From Epiperipatus broadwayi (lineage: Eukaryota > Onychophora > Udeonychophora > Euonychophora > Peripatidae): DNA of 64,000 nt. Made by a program: the position numbers and the translations under genes. Under the pieces are notes generated by a model. The model was not told the origin of the DNA. It did not search any database and worked only from the letters and a program-made list of their open reading frames with translations. The stretch is taken from NCBI GenBank assembly GCA_028023455.1, contig JAQFVV010000986.1:1-64000 (forward strand), in the 5' to 3' direction. Shown piece after piece: positions 26,341 to 38,844 of this stretch. Positions within the stretch are counted from its first letter, which is position 1; each line of letters begins with the position of its first letter.

Positions 26341-27612
26341 ATGGAGGGTAGTAGTGAGGAATATAGAATGTACCAGGGAAAAGCATTGAGATCAGGCAAG
26401 ATAATTTCCAAAGGTGATGAAAATGGGAGAGAGGAGGCAGAAAAACCAACTATTGTAAGACAAGAGCCCCAAGTTAATGGTGATAATAAACCTGAGGAAG
26501 TCAACAATCAAACCATGAAGATAGAAACAGTATTATGGATGTTCAAAAGAATGGAAGATAGGTTTGAAAATTTCAAATCCAAGTTAGAAGACATGAGTAG
26601 ACAGACAAAAGACTGGATGATGACCATGTTGGATAAAATGAATGACACCATAGTGAAAAAAATAGATGATGTATGAACAGAGTGCAAAAAGAAATATTAG
26701 GAGATTCATAACAAGTTCAAAGGGTCTCTGGAGCCACAAGCATGAAACTATGGACACCATCCACAAAATAAATGGAGAACTCATATTAACAGGAGACTGC
26801 ATAGACAAGCAAGAAGCCACCTTCCACATAGATATTGACAAAATCAGGGAGGAGATCTGCAGCATAAAGGAGAATATTGTGAAAACTGATGAGAAATCAA
26901 AGGTGTCTGAACAGACAAGGGTCAAGATGAGTATAAAGGAAGAAGGACTGGATATCATACCAAACAGACCCTGATCAGTACCAGAGACCACTGTGGGAAA
27001 GTCAAGCCCCATTATGCATAGGATACAAGTATTATACTCACCTATGCCACTGAAAAATTTTATCCAAGTGAAAACTTTCAAAGAGGATGCTGGAGAAAAC
27101 CCAGTGTGCACATAGAGAGCCTACAGGAATTATTCAAATTCCAGCAAGTGCCAGCAATGGATCAAGTGGCCCTCACAATTCATTATTTACAGGTGTCTGC
27201 CAAGTCATGGTGGGATTCTTATGAAGACAAGCCACCATACTCTGAAAGCTATTTAATTGCCCTATTGAAAACTGTTTGGAGTTAGGAGGGCCAAGATGGT
27301 ATATACCATGCAGTTTTGAAAAAGTCTATGGATCTATTAACCAAGAAAATCACACACAATTTTTCATCAGGCAGGTTGCACATCTCTGGTCATTGACCAC
27401 GCTCCTGTTTATGGAAACTCAACTTATCAGGGCCATACAGCAAAATATGCCACCTCATGTACAGCAGATAATGGTAGGATGTCAGGTTAGGAAGATAGAT
27501 GAAATGGCCCAATTCCTCACCACCATCGATTATTCACCAATATGGACAGAACAAGTCAAATACCACTCAAGACCCTTGAGTCAACCACATCGAGACCAAC
27601 ACAACTCATGGT
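26341..27612 (+). pseudogene. Gag-like retrotransposon gene, broken
   Basis: Three frames follow one another. Frame one (26,341-26,676) starts with ATG after AAATCCGATAGCCAA and is charged, with a probable coiled coil (FENFKSKLEDMSRQTKDW). Frame two (26,666-26,974) overlaps it by ten bases, so one frameshift separates them; it is also helical and charged. From about 27,107 a frame gives IESLQELFKFQQVPAMDQ and AKSWWDSYEDK, the capsid pattern of LTR-retrotransposon Gag (hydrophobic helix, then A-x-WW). A further frame (27,276-27,612) holds ETQLIRAIQQNMPPHVQQ. Gag forms the particle in which reverse transcription occurs. No zinc knuckle, protease or RT follows before the 3-kb repeat begins, so only a 5' part survives, and stops interrupt it. 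Confidence 0.65.
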
Positions 27613-27948
27613 GAGGTGAACCAACCAGTAACAAAGATATGAACTGCCAGATTGAGGGAGAAATTAAATAAAGCTGAAATTCTGGATGGACAATGTAGAC
27701 AAAATGGACAGAATAAACGAACAAAGTATTAGATAAGTATAGTTTTTTTCCCTTAGTTTTTTTATTATATTTTAAATAAATGGAACAAGCAATACTCACA
27801 TAAAGATAAGTTAATAAGTTAATGCTCAGCTAAAATTATTTTCACATACACGCCAATAATTTACAAGGGTTGTTCTTTAGTCACTGAGACATTAAGTAAA
27901 GGATATTTTTTTAAACATTTTTTTTGTTCATTATAAGATTGGGAAAAT
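27613..27948. other. spacer between the Gag remnant and repeat copy B
   Basis: It contains T runs and AAATTAAATAAA but no paired terminal repeat was seen. The Gag frame has no readable continuation. Confidence 0.3.
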
Positions 27949-30900
27949 GAAGCAGATGATCTGATGCCCAGATCTAGCTTCACACCCCACTTACAGTCTC
28001 CTACCACCAAACCATGTTTAAACCCATCCTTATGCATGCACATATATTTCTTAACATGTATTTTGCCTCTGCTTAAATAATTGATGTAGATATATTTATA
28101 TCTTAACACAAAATAATTTAATAAATAAATATTTAATATTATTTTACTGTGTGTGTGCATAATGGATAAATATATATTTTCAGTGTGGGGAGATTGCATA
28201 TAAATCAAATAGAGTCATATTATTCATGTATCTTAAAAGTTATATTATTCATATGTGAAATGTATTATTTTTTATATTTAATTTCAGTGGTAAGAAAATG
28301 ATGCAATTCTTTTAAGAAGAAAATTATGCAATTCTTTTAAGAAGTTTCTCAAAAACAATTACACTGAAAAGCCCAATTAGTTAAATTTAAAATATTATAA
28401 TTTGTAATAGTAAAGTAAAAACCCATTAGTGAAAATTTTATCCATGCCAACGTGTTTTAAAATCATAAGACTTACTTTAAAACAATCGGTCGAGAAACTT
28501 GTAACAGGATTGCATTGTTTCATAAAACTTACAAAACAAAAGATATCTCATCAGCAGATTCTAGCTTTGCTTAAATAGACAAATTGCCTCAGGTCCAGCA
28601 GTTAATTGATGTGCGACATCATCAAAAATAATAGTATAAATACTGCTAGATTTGAATCCAAAAAGAGGAGACAACCATAAATTAACGATGGCCTACATAA
28701 TGTATGCTAGTTTGAATCTTCATCCAATGTACAGTGAGTAGAGGAAATTTCATCTCTCCCTCTGTTCCAACATGCTCCTTCTTGTAAGAAAAGCTCCAGA
28801 TCCTGTGTCTATGAACTTTCAAATGTCTATCAATTAAATCATTAAAAATGCTACCTGTGATGCCTTACTCCAAACCTAGATCTAGTGTTAATGCCGATGA
28901 ACACTTCAAATATTAAGGACCACTACTATTTATGAAAGGCAAAAGAACTTTAGCCATTCTCTGAATCTATTGAGTTTAGCCTTCTATAACCACAATAATC
29001 CTGATGCTTTACTCTTAATACCTTATGTATATGTTTATATTTTATGTAATTTTACTTAGTATAAACTCTATATAACTTGATATATTCTATCATTGAGTTT
29101 CTATTCAATATGTTTTCTTTTTTATTATTTCCATGCAACAATCATATTTTGTATCATTATTATATTATGTATAATTGTGTTTTAAAATGCCCATACTATT
29201 TCAAACTCGCTAGCATGTAATTCCTTTCTAGTATCCCTAACCATTATTTACAGGGTAATTAAGAACATATTTTATTAAAACAAGTCATATTTGACTTATG
29301 TAAATGCTTGCGAGTTTGGAACAACAAAGTCATTATCTTATAAATTGTTGTAGGAAAACAGATCAACATCTGTTTTTCTAACAAAATGTTTTCATCTTTT
29401 AAATGCACTAATCCCAACCATAAATATATCTTATGTATGTAAAATATAATTATTATTATTGTTATTTCCACCGCCCCATTTGTTTCCCTATAAACATATT
29501 TATTTCTAATAATAGCATTCTTTTAACAGAACTTTGTATTTATTAAACGGTGTGGGAAGTTATAAATAATTTAAAGTAAAGGGAAGGGGGAATCTTTATG
29601 TCTTATAATTTTTATACTTTAATTAATTTAAATCATCCATGCCTGTTTAGTGATTAGATCATACCATTACACAGGATATTCTATAATTTATGGGCATTAA
29701 ATAATTAAAACAGTCTTTAAAGCTATATATTTTGTTATCCCAAGCGTTGCTTGCATATAGGCACATTCATTCCTATATTATATATATTCATGCTTCTCTT
29801 TCCTATGGAGGTATCGCAAAGTTGAACCCCATCATCATTCTCAAAGTTGAAGAACCAGTCTTTAACCTCCTTGGGGACTCATTCGGTCACAAATGCATGC
29901 TTTATATGGGAATCACTCTGGAAAAGCCAGCCCAATAATTGCATCATCAACTGCTCTTTGTCCACGAACCGATTCTGCTAACATCGCAGACTTATATCAG
30001 TCTATTTCACAAAATGAATTCCATGAAGCACATATTTGGATCTGTGACTGAATCATATCAAATATGCCATCATGCACGCACCACCTTCTGTTGCATTTCT
30101 AATAACCCATGAACCTCCATAAGCCATAATGTTGCGATTTTTGCTAAACAGATCTATGTCCATTATTTAAATTGCGCTTCCTTGCACCGACATTATTATT
30201 AATATAGTCATTGCTATACCACACATATCTGTCACTATATAAGTTGAATATTAATCACTATCTTTTGTACAAATGTAATGCTTCATTATGAAATAATAAT
30301 TATCTTTTAAATCGGTTAAGTGTTAGTTTGTTCCTTCTGGGTGTAGTGGTATTCAATATTATATTTCATAATAGCACTAAATCTTATATTCATCGTTATA
30401 GTAAATATTATTGGCATAGCCACAACTATAAATAAAGACCTTTGTTAAATCTGATTATTAATTTATAAACCAAATGTAATAAGATTTTTTTATGACCAAC
30501 TGTCCTGTAATATTTATGAGGCCAGAGATCAATCAATGATGACATGCATTTACGTATGTTTTGTTAAAATAGTAAACCTTAAATATAAATATTATAACGT
30601 TTCCAAATCAGTGTGTTTTCTTTTATTTAAATTAATAATTTAATTAATAAGTTATGCTTCTACTGACTAGATGATCTCTGCTAATATATAGTTAATATGA
30701 AAGGTTACATTCGTTAAATGCTTCTAAATTATATTTCATGCTAAATATTTTATCATTAAACTTAAATTAGAGTCTCCGATGTGTGATGCTGGTGGAGAGA
30801 GATGAAATTAGGTCGATATCATTGGGATTGTTGCTCATAAGTTGGTAGATCTGGAAAATAGGCAAATAGGGCAGGATTCATGAGTGTTCCTGACTTATGT

Positions 30901-30983
30901 ATCTTGCACATGATTGGATTCGAGGTATTTTTTGCCTAGATGTTAGATTTTATTATGTGAACATAGAAAAACGACCGGTACAG
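27949..30983 (+). repeat. 3-kb non-coding dispersed repeat, copy B
   Basis: Same start (GAAGCAGATGATCTGATGCC) and same end (CGACCGGTACAG) as copies A and C, and colinear with A throughout. Both A and B keep the same short minus-strand frames near their starts and in their middles (positions 28.1 and 29.4 kb here), but these are too short and too AT-driven to be called genes. A 68-codon plus frame at 29,732-29,938 lies in the GC-richer part and is broken in copy A. Confidence 0.8.
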
Positions 30984-31935
30984 TATATAGTATAGATTTT
31001 AATCCATTATATTCATCCTGATTTTAATGATCCATATAATCCCTAACTACTTTAATAAATTTAAAGATTAATAGAATTGAATTCGGGCAATCACTTTAAA
31101 TTTTCTGGAAGAAATAACCTAAACTGTGAAATTTACTACACTATATCTTTTACTGGTGAACACTGATTGAAACAAAGTATTTTTAGATCATTTTTTAACT
31201 GATTCCCGACAGTAAAAATGATAAAAGACAATCTGATCATAAAGTAGAATTAGAAATGTATTATTAGCTGCATATTATTATGTGGAAGATTTTGTTAATT
31301 ACTGTCTAATTTCTGTTCAGAAACCATTTCTTTAATTAAGTACAAATTCTTGACCATAGACTAAGTCAATTTTAACACTTTTTATATTATCACCAATTAT
31401 ATTTGAGAGAAAGTATGAGATTAATTGTGGAAATCTGAATATAGGAAATACATTTTTTTATTATTCCCTAAACATGTAGAACTGTATACAGTTTTACAGA
31501 ACAATGTATAAATTTGTCATATAATAGAACAATTTATTTCTCTTGCATATGTTTGTTATCCTTATGTACATCCACTTATAATTTTGAAAACAGTTATACA
31601 TCATAATAATTTAAGAATTTTGAATTCTTTTTTTTAAATAATACATTTTTTTTTAAGTAATTCTTTTATTTCTAAAAATGCTTCTATATTCTTCACTGAA
31701 AATTAAAAGTAAAGGATGTTCCATATATTTCTTCATTTATGAATTATTATGATTATTGATGAAGGTTAAAATATACTCAGGAATGAAAAATAATAAAATT
31801 AAATACTTTGATTATTTTCAATAAAATATTGTCTATAAGTTTTTTAAACATCCAAAACTAAAGTTGTTAATATTTTGAAAATTAACAAACTTAAGATAAT
31901 AATTAATTTTAATATTTTTTTAAATATTATTTTAG
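30984..31935. other. AT-rich, probably intron 5' of the lustrin-like exon
   Basis: No coding motif is seen. The last bases before 31,936 (T-rich, ending TTTTAG) form an acceptable splice acceptor. Confidence 0.4.
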
Positions 31936-32118
31936 TATCACAATTAAATCCTTGCAAAAAAGGTTTCCCTTTAAAGGGTCCATCAACTGGTAACGAAGTA
32001 TTTTGTAATTATACTCTAAGAAGTTGTCCAGCAAATTATGAATGTGTTTTTGACTTCACAAAAAATGCTTTTCCTACTTGTTGTTATATTAACAATACAG
32101 CTACTTTTCCAGAAACTG
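31936..32118 (+). CDS. probable exon encoding a lustrin-type cysteine-rich domain
   Basis: The 183-bp segment between an acceptor (TATTTTAG, ending 31,935) and a donor (CTG|GTAATA, GT at 32,119) is open and encodes about 61 residues, with no ATG needed. Six cysteines lie in the order NPC, VFC, RSCP, YEC and a TCC pair, with G-P-L after the first. This C..G.PL....C......CP..Y.C....CC pattern matches the small secreted domain called lustrin-type or Cys-rich repeat. There are two N-glycosylation sequons (NYT, NNT). Both ends split a codon after its first base, so the exon is phase 1-1, as in shuffled extracellular modules. This suggests one module of a larger secreted or membrane protein whose other exons lie outside the window or were not recognised. 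An unexpressed exon relic is possible. Confidence 0.6.
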
Positions 32119-32121
32119 GTA

Positions 32122-32161
<40 letters not shown>

Positions 32162-32645
32162 AAATACAATCCTGATTCTATAAAAAATGAAGAAATCTTT
32201 CTCAAAGCATTATTATTAAATAATTGATTTGCCCTCTAGCTATATAATCTTTAACAATATGTGTAATGTGATTATGACGATCTCATAGCACTATAATAAA
32301 TCATGAATTTATTATTTATTCTAAAGTGTTTTCAATAATAGACATCTATATAATATTAAATAATATAGCTATAGGAGAGATAAATTATTTAACACAAGGC
32401 ACCTTGAGAGAGCATTATTCATAGTTATATATAATATTTTAAATGTCCCATAACTCTATTCTTTCAGCCACATTCTCCTATTAAATAAAAAAAAAAAACT
32501 TGAATTTTATTTCATTCAAAAGGTATTCTTTTTGAATAGGCTGCAAAATTCAAGCTTTTCAATATTTAAAGTGGGAAGTTGCTGAAGGAATATAGCTATG
32601 GGGCATTTAAAATATTTATATAGATTTATGCCTTGTTTCTTTCTT
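32119..32645. other. probable intron 3' of the lustrin-like exon
   Basis: It begins with the donor GTAATA, directly followed by a TA/TG microsatellite (32,123-32,160). No second exon is recognised up to the ATCT array. Confidence 0.4.
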
Positions 32646-33034
<389 letters not shown>

Positions 33035-33078
33035 GTACCAACCTACCTACCTATTTACCTATCTACCTACCTACCTAT

Positions 33079-33855
33079 ATGTAAATTAAATAAAACACCC
33101 TGATATTTTAATTATTTCAATATAAATAAAACAAAATATTATATATTTTACAAATAATTATTTTAAATAAAAGTATTTTCTGTTATTCAAAATAGTTATT
33201 AGTACAATTTATCATCACAATTTGCAATGTGACTGTAATGTTACTATATATATATATATATATAATGGTTATGTGGATTGTTATAATAATGAAAATAAAT
33301 GAGAATATCTATTAAATAATGATAAACTTTCCTTTTATGACGTTAGCAAGAAATTATCAATTATTATTAATTAATAATTTCTTGGGCTAAACAAGGTTTT
33401 TTCATGAACATATAATAGCTCTTTTGTTTGGTGTCCATGAAGTAAAATATTAACTCCTTATTTCTATTTATTCTTATAATAGCAATACACATTTAATTCA
33501 ACATATACAACTTTCTGGAGAAACTAAAAATATTTGCAGAGTGTCAAAAAAAATGCTATTTTTTTACATTCTCACACCTATATAAATGCACATAAGAACT
33601 TGTGTTTGAAATAAAATATAACCATTTTTAGACCATAGATCCCCCAACAAAAGATCTATTATTGGTTTATGAAAAAAAACTTGCTTAGCCTCAGGAATTG
33701 TTAATTAGCAGTAATTGATAATTTCTCAATAACATCAAAAAGTTTAAGTTATCTTTATTTTATGGATATTATCTCCTCATTTCTCTTCATTATATATATA
33801 TAACCAAAATTACTCCAAATTCACAATTCAAACAGACTAGTGAAGAAAATAAACT
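33079..33855. other. AT-rich spacer, no gene seen
   Basis: It holds a short TA run at 33,243-33,264 and an ATTATTAATTAATAAT inverted patch near 33,362. Nothing else is recognised. Confidence 0.35.
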
Positions 33856-34197
33856 CTAAAATACTACCAATGATGTCACTGCTGTAAGGAGACTTCTAAA
33901 GTGTAAAGAACTATAAATTAGCAACATATTTAAGCTAAACATTACCCACAATTCCACTTTTCCGTATACACCCTTAACCTTAAAGCATCTTTTAAATAAG
34001 TTAATTGCTTCAGAATCATAACATTTTAATAATAAAGATTCTTTAATTCTTTTTATTTTAATTCTCTCAAAAAAGACAACCGTAGCTTCATCAAAATTAA
34101 TAATATGGCCTGTATCTTTTTCATGGATATATAAAGCAGAAATAAAATATTTATTTCTAACTCTACTTTTATGTACCTTCATTCTTTCATTTAAATG
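33856..34197 (-). pseudogene. PLE GIY-YIG C-terminal fragment (subfamily 2)
   Basis: On the minus strand, LHLNERMKVHKSRVRN leads to ISALYIHEKDTGHIINFDEA and then KIKRIKESLLLK. The S-AL--H----TGH-I-FDEA pattern with KR-I-ES is a textbook C-terminal half of the GIY-YIG domain as found in Penelope-like elements. The GIY and YIG motifs and the RT are missing: the piece is cut at its 5' side exactly where a SINE-like copy begins (34,198). It differs strongly from the copies at 3.9, 20.5 and 35.6 kb, so it belongs to another subfamily. The frame stays open for 108 codons, but beyond the ES helix the sequence is not recognised. Confidence 0.7.
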
Positions 34198-34445
34198 CAG
34201 GTATACTTTATATTCCTAGAGTTTAAATTGATTATAGAAAATTCAAACCCAGACTTTCAAGGTTGCTACAGCTATCCAATTTAATCTCATACAATCGATA
34301 CACATGACCTTCCCTCATGTAAAAATAATAAATGTTTACTTCAATATACATGTTTCATGCTAAACCAGCACTCATCAGTTGGTCCAAATCATCATCTGCT
34401 ATACATATATACAATCAGTGCTTGATTTATATTGAGATAGCAGGT
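34198..34445 (-). repeat. SINE-like repeat, copy 2
   Basis: On the minus strand the order is TGATTGTATATATG, GATTTGGACCAACTGATGAG, GCTGGTTTAGCATGAAAC, GGTCATGTGTATCGATTG, GGATAGCTGTAGC (box A like), GGGTTTGAATTTTC (degraded box B) and TAGGAATATAAAG. The CTGATGAG..TGAAAC pair is a hammerhead-like core (positions 34,372-34,378 and 34,353-34,356 on the plus strand). Confidence 0.65.
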
Positions 34446-34690
34446 CTTCAAATTTTAATGAATAGCCTTCAATATACTCTGCTACCCAACTCTTCAGCCT
34501 TCCATATCATTAAGCACATTATGCTGGAATGCCCAAATATCTTCATAATGCCAATATTATTATCATACCTATATAGATCTTAAGTCATTATGATACATCA
34601 CATATATGACCTTATCCTTTAAATAGAGAGAAGAGGGATATTCAGAATAAAACTAGTCGGAATACAGACTGAATTTGTATTATTCAAATA
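34446..34690. other. spacer between SINE-like copies 2 and 3
   Basis: No feature is recognised, except GGAATACAGACTGAATTTGT near 34,659, which resembles GGAATACAGACATTGATT found beside the PLE copies at 38.0 and 43.36 kb. Confidence 0.35.
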
Positions 34691-34889
34691 GAGGTATACT
34701 TTATATTCCTGGAGTTTAGATGATATTATGGGAGATTTGAACCCAGACTTTTAAGCTCCCTTCAGCTATACAAGCAATCTCATACAATCAATACACATGA
34801 TCACACCCATGTGTAAAGGTAAATGATCTCCAATATACATATTTCATGCTAAACCAATGATTATCAATTGGTCCAGATCATTATCTCCT

Positions 34890-34928
<39 letters not shown>
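34691..34928 (-). repeat. SINE-like repeat, copy 3, with (CA)n(TA)n end
   Basis: Minus-strand order: TA/TG microsatellite, GGAGATAATGATCTGGACC, TTGATAA..GAAA (core mutated), GATCATGTGTATTGATTG, TATAGCTGAAGGGAGC (box A like), CTGGGTTCAAATCTCCC (clear box B like) and CCAGGAATATAAAG. It abuts the 3' end of the PLE at 34,929. Confidence 0.65.
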
Positions 34929-35579
34929 ATTATTCAAAACAATACAATAATTAATATACATTCAAAGATCAGCCTTTCAAGCTAATTGAGCATGCGTCTT
35001 CTGCGAGTGTTAAATAATAAATGAATACTTCACTCTACAATACAAGATATAGTATTTATGCAGGAATAAAAGGAATCCTCTTATTCCTACAACTCAAATT
35101 CTTTTATATGAGCAAATCTGAAGTACTGTTGAATAAAGCATGAGAGTAGAATTCTCACTTTAAATTACTATCTACGATGTTGTGAAGAATGACGCCGGTG
35201 AAATTGTCTAGAATTTACTAAATGCCACTCTAAGTGAAACTTAATTATAAGTAAATAAGCATCTTGTATTGTAGAGTGAAGTATTCATTTATTATTTAAC
35301 ACTCACAGAAGATGCATGCACAATTAGCTTGAAAGGCTGATCTTTGAATGTATACAATTGTATGCATAGCGTTATATAAAAATAAATGCTTATTTACTAA
35401 TAATTAATATAGTAAAACAATATTTTAAAAAACAAATATATACCACAATTTAATAGAAGTACTTTCAACTATCTATGTAGTCGTTATCAACTAGATTCAA
35501 ACTGTATTAGAAAAAAACATTACAAATGTAAACAAAAAGTAATACGTCATACATCAATTTTCACACAATTCATTAATTT
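34929..35579 (-). repeat. PLE 3' region carrying a 443-bp insertion
   Basis: The 3' non-coding DNA of the PLE reads like that of the copies at 41.83-42.0 and 43.0-43.35 kb, but between two copies of ATAATTAATA (34,947-34,956 and 35,400-35,409) it holds 443 extra bases. The related copy at 41.85 kb has that ten-mer once. It is therefore a target-site duplication around an insertion (listed separately). Confidence 0.75.
34957..35399. mobile_element. MITE-like fold-back insertion in the PLE 3' region
   Basis: The left inverted repeat (34,957-35,048) and right inverted repeat (35,261-35,352) are 92 bp each and differ at only a few bases (for example GTCTTCTGCGAGTG versus the complement of CACTCACAGAAGAT). 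The centre of 212 bp has no coding frame. After the right repeat come 47 more bases before the second ATAATTAATA. A shorter inverted pair (AAGTAAATAAGCAT at 35,250 and ATGCTTATTTACT at 35,387) links this tail to the centre. It is a non-autonomous DNA transposon by structure, possibly nested; its superfamily is unknown. Confidence 0.65.
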
Positions 35580-37985
35580 TTATATTGGTGGCCTGTCTAT
35601 TTATCAAATATTGCTTTTCATTTTCTATTAACATAGCTTCTTTAATTTTGTGTTTATTATTATTTCTTTCAATACACAAAATCTTAACTTTATTAAAATC
35701 AAAATCAAAACCATAATTACATGTGGCATTATGATCAAAAAATACTTATGGTGATACGTCATCATTTCTCACATTCTCTTGTCTTGATTTTTGTACTCGT
35801 TTATATAACAACAAATGCTCCTTTGATCTTTACTCCAATGTACATCGAGATTCACCAATATATGCCTCTCCACAAACACACAGCCATTTATATATTGCAC
35901 AACTTTGATTTAAAATACTACATCTATGTTTTGAATTATTTATTAATCTATTTAAATCAGGAGTAGTATAAAATGCAGCTCGACGTATATTTTTATATAT
36001 ATCTGTTTTATAAATTTCACTTCTTCATTATAAATAAATGGTATTGAAATCCAAGTATATTTTATTTTATCAATATCTATAGCACTTAAAATATTTCTAT
36101 TATTATTAAACTTAGTAACAATATTATAAATTAATTTATGATCATATCCAACATTTAACAAATCCATAGTAAATACATTTATGTTACTTATTTTATCTGA
36201 ACTATATTTACATAATTTATTATTCCTAAATAAAAATGATTTTAAACTGGATAATTTATGTACTATTGGCACATTTGAATACCAAGGAATATATCCTCTT
36301 TTTTCAATATCTTTTATTATCATACAATAATCTAATTTATTTTTATTAAGAGTAACTTTAATATCTAATTACTGAATTGACATTTTATCTTCAAAAGATT
36401 TACTCCATTTTAAACCTTCTAAACTATTTAATTCATTGAATAACACATTTATGATATCTAAGCTTCCACAAACAAAGACCTCATCAACATACCTGTAATA
36501 AATTATAATACCTTGGTAATATATATTATTATTAAGAATTATATCTTCATATCTTGATACTACAAAACTACATATTTGTGAAACTACAGGAAGTCCCATT
36601 GGCCATCCGTTATCCATTTTATAATAATTTTCATTAAACATAGCATATATATTTTTATCAATAAAATATAATACATGAGTTACAAATTTTACTTCCTTAA
36701 CATCAACTTTTTTTAACATCAAAGCATCTAATATAATTTTTATAGATTTTAATGTATCTATTGAACTGTATATCTCACATATATCAAAAGTACATATAGT
36801 ACCGTTTTTATTAATATTAATATTATGAATTTTCTTTACAAAATCAAACGATGAACTAACCGTATATTTTCCAAAACCAAGAACATCTTTTAATAATGTT
36901 TCTATAAATATACAAGTTTCATAGTAAAATGATCCACCAAAGTCAATCATTAATCTTAAAGGTTATCTTGTTTATGTAGTTTAATATTCAAAAAAATCCT
37001 AGGACAAATTGCAGCAGATGGATAAAGATAATAATATGTATGAGCATCTATATATTTATTCTTTTTAGCTTTTTTTAAAATATCATCAATAAACTTTACA
37101 CGTAAATTTTCAATGTTTATTTTTCCAACCTTTTTAAATTTGAGCATTTCCATTTGAATTAAAACTTTATCCTAGTAATCAAGTTTTGACATAAGACATA
37201 ACTTCAAACCTTTATCTTCTTTTAAACAAACAAGATCATTATCATGAATAAGCTTTTTAAATCTAAATATATGCGAATTCCAATTGCAATTAGCTCTGTT
37301 TTTAAATTTCTTAACATTAACGTTTTGTATTAATTCATTTGATACTTCAGAAGAACATTTAATTACACTAAAAAAATGTTCAACAGCAGCTTTTAACTCT
37401 AAATTACTACCAACCCACATACCACTAAGTATTTAGAACCATAATTTAAAATATACACTTGTTGAAAATCATCATCCATGTTAGATAAATTGACATAGTT
37501 ACTATTTTTTTCCTATTTTACATTTTTATTATATAGAAACTTAATTTTTCGATCAAATTTTTTATAAATTTTTATATAGTAGTTATTAAAATAATATTGA
37601 CATCGACTTTTATAATTAAACCATTCGCCAACATCATGAAGATTAATAACATAATTTAAACACTTTAAATATTTACACTGATTAAATAAAAAGCATTTTC
37701 ATTGACAAATTATATTCCGTAAAATAATCATTTTAATATCTTGTATTTTAGTATTTGGAAAATTGCATTCCTTATTGATTTTAATGTTGCAACAGTTTGG
37801 GAAAATATGACTCATTTTACAATTATATAAAAATTGTAATCTACCTTTTAGACATATTATTCTCATAGACACTCATTTCCATTCTTGTAAAATCCAAATT
37901 TGATTATCCCTATTAAAATTTATATTCCAAAGCAAACGTAACTCAATAAATAACAGTATTATATGTAAATTATCAATCAATGTCT
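35580..37985 (-). pseudogene. Penelope-like element polyprotein (RT + GIY-YIG), nearly full length
   Basis: Minus-strand coding remnants run from about 37,985 to the TAA at 35,580-35,582. The N-terminal part includes NLSNMDDDFQQVYILNYGSK and, after a frameshift, LKAAVEHFFSVIKCSS. RT follows (36,950-36,369): ICTFDICEIYSSID with the first Asp, MDNGWPMGLPVVSQICSFV (the PMG-P block) and YYRYVDEVFVCG, where the usual YVDD has become YVDE. After a linker, the GIY-YIG nuclease (36,000-35,600) reads CAIYKWLCVCGEAYIGESRC, then KEHLL-type and FDHNATCNYGFDFDFNKVK residues, and ends EAMLIENEKQYLINRQ. PLEs replicate by target-primed reverse transcription with this nuclease. Stops, frameshifts and the changed catalytic Asp mean it is dead. 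Confidence 0.85.
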
Positions 37986-38844
37986 GTATTCCACTTATAA
38001 TATATATATATTGTAACAATTTAAATAAATCAATTGCCATTTGTAACAATATTTATCAATTAATATAAATATGTATTTGTAATTATTAAATTAATATAAA
38101 AGATATGTATTTGTAATTATAATTTGTAGCTATTTCAATTCATCATAGCATAGACAAAGAAAATATCAGCATTAAAGATTCTTGGTATTTATTTATATAT
38201 TGGGGCAGTCATTTAAACAGTAAAACATACTGGACATTGTCATCTAATAAAAATAATATTAAACATAGCAACTGAATAAAAGTACTCACTGTGAGATTCC
38301 TGGAGTGCCTTATGCTTATCTCCAATACTAGATTCTTCTAACAAAGAATCCTTCTATCCTTCTTTCCAAATATATAAGACCATTCATGGTCATATGCACA
38401 CACTGGTGCTATTCATGACAACTTATAAAAATATATTTTATAAAACTAATATTATGAAGTTGGAAAGGGATGATATCACTCTTTATTCAGTTTAGCTAAA
38501 TACATGTGTTTTCCCATGAGCGCCACTAGATTGTTTTCAATCTAGATAAGTATCTATTTATAGTGTACTTGAGTTCAAACTCATTCAGTACATATTTATT
38601 ACACATGACTTGGATGACTATTGAACAAAATGACCTTCTTACATTTTATCTATATTGATAAAATTACAAGATCCCAATATTACCAAAGTTTATACTATAG
38701 ATCAAAGATTCTTATAGACATTGCTAGCTCATTAGCGTATATTGATGAACAGACATGTATAATCCTATTAATGGCTTCCAAACAAGCATGTGAAGACCAT
38801 TATTGATATTGATGGCCATTTAACTAAATTATTTATCACAATAA

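Noticed and set aside
26584-27111. A 175-codon minus-strand open frame with hydrophobic stretches
   Set aside because: It is antisense to the Gag-like remnant, whose sense frames carry recognisable motifs.
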